Positions 6,110 through 7,529 of a stretch of DNA of 7,529 nt are shown piece after piece (the stretch's first letter is position 1; each line of letters begins with the position of its first letter). The stretch is from Myxococcota bacterium (GTDB lineage Bacteria; Myxococcota_A; UBA9160; PR03): positions 1-7,529 of the forward strand of contig JASJBO010000356.1 of assembly GCA_030066475.1 (NCBI GenBank), in the 5' to 3' direction. The position numbers were made by a program, and so were the translations under genes. The notes below the pieces were generated by a model that saw nothing but the letters and a program-made list of their open reading frames with translations, ran no database searches and was not told where the DNA came from.

Positions 6110-6352
6110 GTGTCCAGCCGCGAACCCGAGACATCGACCGAGAGCGGCCCGCTGCGCATCCAGGTGAACGGCGAGCCGCGCGAGATCCCGATCCGAGCCA
6201 CCGTCCAGAGGCTGCTCGAGCACCTCGGCCTGGGCGAGCGGCGCGTGGCCGTCGCCGTCAACCGCGACGTGGTGCCGCGCTCCGAGTACGATCGGCGCCA
6301 GCTCGCCGCCGGCGACCGCGTGGAGATCCTCGAGGCAGTGGGAGGAGGCTGA
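6110..6352 (+). CDS. thiS: Sulfur carrier protein ThiS
   Basis: This 80-residue ubiquitin-like sulfur carrier ends in VGGG, the glycine tail whose C-terminus is adenylated by ThiF and turned into the thiocarboxylate that donates sulfur to the thiazole ring. [12 protein letters not shown] (15-26) is the first beta-hairpin, [11 protein letters not shown] (31-41) the helix, [15 protein letters not shown] (46-60) the next strand region, and [16 protein letters not shown] (65-80) the final strand and tail. The GTG at 6110 is the best start; a GAGG at 6098-6101 lies 8 bases upstream. This leaves a 14-residue extension before the usual first strand, somewhat longer than in most ThiS proteins. It lies 1 base before thiG, the partner enzyme with which ThiS forms a complex. 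No thiF or thiO is present in the window, so the adenylating enzyme must be encoded elsewhere or beyond the edge. Confidence 0.93.
   Translation: MSSREPETSTESGPLRIQVNGEPREIPIRATVQRLLEHLGLGERRVAVAVNRDVVPRSEYDRRQLAAGDRVEILEAVGGG
6341..6348 (+). promoter_or_regulatory. Ribosome-binding site of thiG inside the ThiS glycine codons
   Basis: GGAGGAGG supplies a strong Shine-Dalgarno sequence ending 5 bases before the thiG ATG. The same bases are the GGA-GGA-GG part of the codons for the essential ThiS Gly tail, so one stretch serves both the protein tail and the start of thiG. Confidence 0.7.
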
Positions 6353-6353
6353 C

Positions 6354-7127
6354 ATGTCGGATACCTACACCCTGGGCTCGCACACCTTCCGCTCGCGGCT
6401 GATCACCGGCACCGGGAAGTTCGGCTCGCTCGACGAGCAGCTCGACGCCACCCGCGAGGCGGGCGCCGAGATGGTCACGGTGGCGCTGCGGCGCGTGGAC
6501 CTCTCGGTGCCGCGCGAGCAGACCGTGCTCCACTACCTGCCCGAGGGCACCGTCGTCCTTCCCAACACCGCGGGGTGTTACACGGTGGACGACGCGATCA
6601 CCACCGCGCGGCTCGGCCGCGAGCTGTGCGGTCACGGGCTGGTCAAGCTCGAGGTGATCGGCGACGAACGCACCCTGTTTCCCGACGTCGCCGCCACCAT
6701 CGAGGCGGCGAAGATCCTGGTCGACGAGGGCTTCACGGTGCTCCCCTACGTCACCGACGACCCCGTCGCGTGTCAGCGGCTCGAGGCCGCGGGCTGCGCC
6801 GCCGTGATGCCGCTCGCCGCGCCGATCGGCTCGGGCCTCGGCATCCGCAACCCCGCCAACCTGCGCATCATCCTCGAGACGGTCGAGGTGCCGATGATCG
6901 TCGACGCGGGTGTGGGCACCGCGAGCGACGCGGCGGTGGCGATGGAGCTCGGCGCGACCGCAGTGCTGATGAACACGGGGATCGCCGGCGCCAAGGATCC
7001 GGTGAAGATGGCGCGCGCCATGCGCCAGGCCGTGGAGGCCGGGCGCCTGGCCTACGAGGCCGGACGCATTCCCCGGCGCCTGTACGCCACGGCCTCGAGC
7101 CCCCTGGACGGGCTTGCGACCTTCTGA
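6354..7127 (+). CDS. thiG: Thiazole synthase ThiG
   Basis: This complete 257-residue ThiG is of usual length. The TIM-barrel enzyme combines 1-deoxyxylulose 5-phosphate, dehydroglycine or 2-iminoacetate, and sulfur from ThiS thiocarboxylate to make the thiazole phosphate half of thiamine, in the cytoplasm. Visible motifs are [10 protein letters not shown] (14-23), VTVALRRVD (41-49), [14 protein letters not shown] (69-82), the Schiff-base Lys98 in VKLEVIGD (97-104), [20 protein letters not shown] (129-148), [15 protein letters not shown] (153-167), [15 protein letters not shown] (179-193), [19 protein letters not shown] (198-216) and [20 protein letters not shown] (219-238). No key residue is missing. 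The ATG follows the thiS stop by 1 base behind a strong ribosome-binding site. The 3' end overlaps the probable TTG start of the next gene by 14 bases. Confidence 0.98.
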   Translation: MSDTYTLGSHTFRSRLITGTGKFGSLDEQLDATREAGAEMVTVALRRVDLSVPREQTVLHYLPEGTVVLPNTAGCYTVDDAITTARLGRELCGHGLVKLEVIGDERTLFPDVAATIEAAKILVDEGFTVLPYVTDDPVACQRLEAAGCAAVMPLAAPIGSGLGIRNPANLRIILETVEVPMIVDAGVGTASDAAVAMELGATAVLMNTGIAGAKDPVKMARAMRQAVEAGRLAYEAGRIPRRLYATASSPLDGLATF

Positions 7128-7529
7128 GCCCATTCTCTGTCTGGTGACGGACCGCGCCGCGGTGCGCGGGCGGCTCGAAGACGCGGTGGCCGCGGCGGTC
7201 GCGGGCGGCGCGGACTGGGTGCAGGTGCGCGACCGGGCGCTCGAGACGCGCGAGCTGGCCGCGCTGGTCGAACGCGTGAGCACCGCGGCGCGCGCCGCCG
7301 CCCGCGCCGCGCGGCGCACGGTGCGGGTGCTGGTGAACCGCCGCGTCGACGTGGCGCTGGCGGTCGGAGCGGACGGCGTGCACCTCGGCTTCGACGCGCT
7401 GTCGGTCGAGCAGGCGCGCGCGCTGCTGGGACCGGCGCCGCTGATCGGCGTCTCGGCCCACGACCCGGCCGAGGTGGCGGAGGCCGCGCGCCGCGGGGCC
7501 GACTACGCGCACCTGGCGCCGATCCACGC
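7114..7529 (+). CDS. ThiE/TenI-family protein (thiamine phosphate synthase or thiazole tautomerase), 5' part only
   Basis: The first 138 codons of a ThiE/TenI-type TIM-barrel protein run off the right edge. ThiE joins HMP pyrophosphate to thiazole phosphate; TenI isomerises the thiazole made by ThiG. Family blocks are PILCLVTDR (6-14), [12 protein letters not shown] (30-41), [21 protein letters not shown] (72-92), [12 protein letters not shown] (110-121), [13 protein letters not shown] (126-138). Compared with usual ThiE, the Lys of QxREK is Arg41, the Asp of the Asn-Asp pair is Arg76, and the GQED-type segment after HLG is FDAL. These changes leave ThiE versus TenI open, and no symbol is given. 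The start is inferred: TTG at 7114 keeps the whole first strand and overlaps thiG, whereas GTG at 7144 would begin at MTDR and lose that strand. It is the third gene of the thi operon. Confidence 0.8.
   Translation, partial: MRPSEPILCLVTDRAAVRGRLEDAVAAAVAGGADWVQVRDRALETRELAALVERVSTAARAAARAARRTVRVLVNRRVDVALAVGADGVHLGFDALSVEQARALLGPAPLIGVSAHDPAEVAEAARRGADYAHLAPIH

Noticed and set aside
5898..6134. A minus-strand 78-codon open frame whose stop overlaps the ABC-like gene start as ATGA
   Set aside because: The product is a low-complexity Arg-rich sequence with no recognisable motif, it overlaps the thiS promoter and start on the other strand, and long chance frames are expected at this base composition. 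The overlap is probably coincidence.
5902..6261. In-frame upstream extension of the ABC-like gene to 6261
   Set aside because: The extra 120 residues are antisense to thiS and its promoter region and show no hydrophobic or MlaE-like sequence. Family similarity begins near the ATG at 5901.
1..7529. tRNA genes, CRISPR array, insertion sequence or phage attachment site
   Set aside because: No cloverleaf-like sequence, regularly spaced short repeats with spacers, transposase motif or terminal inverted repeat was seen. The only direct repeat is the pair at 4519-4662.

Overview
The window is a very GC-rich bacterial chromosomal segment (by eye about 70% G+C, with G/C-biased third codon positions). 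It carries purine, tRNA-modification and thiamine genes plus one odd ABC-type protein. The gene set and the purH-purD pairing would fit a deltaproteobacterial lineage in the broad sense (Myxococcota, Desulfobacterota or Binatota-like). That placement is an inference: nothing here, such as an rRNA gene, fixes the taxonomy. I see no tRNA or rRNA gene, CRISPR array, transposase or phage gene.

Left block, minus strand (4358 down to 1). purH, purD, a single-domain TsaC/YrdC/Sua5-family gene and a DUF1015-family gene are read leftward as a tight operon. purH and purD are 19 bases apart. purD overlaps tsaC by a GTGA, and tsaC overlaps the DUF1015 gene by an ATGA, which suggests translational coupling. 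PurD makes GAR early in the IMP pathway and PurH performs its last two steps. TsaC makes threonylcarbamoyl-AMP for the t6A37 modification of tRNA. The DUF1015 gene has no established role that I can assign, and it runs off the left edge.

Middle. A 316-base gap (4359-4674) holds the purH ribosome-binding site, a small inverted repeat, two GC hairpins and two copies of a 52-base direct repeat (46/52 identical, 92 bases apart). It is followed by a minus-strand gene (5901 down to 4675) that appears to fuse a shortened MlaE-like permease domain to an MlaF-like ATPase domain. In the ATPase domain the Q-loop Gln, the LSGG signature and the Walker B catalytic Glu are all replaced, while Walker A and the switch His remain. 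This is the most unusual object in the window.

Right block, plus strand. A 208-base divergent region contains a good sigma70-like promoter (6046-6074) and then thiS, thiG and a 5' fragment of a thiE/tenI-family gene that runs off the right edge. ThiS carries the sulfur and ThiG forms the thiazole ring. The third product is either thiamine phosphate synthase (ThiE) or a TenI-type thiazole tautomerase. Several canonical ThiE residues are changed, so the choice is open. The leader is too short for a TPP riboswitch and no conserved riboswitch core is seen.
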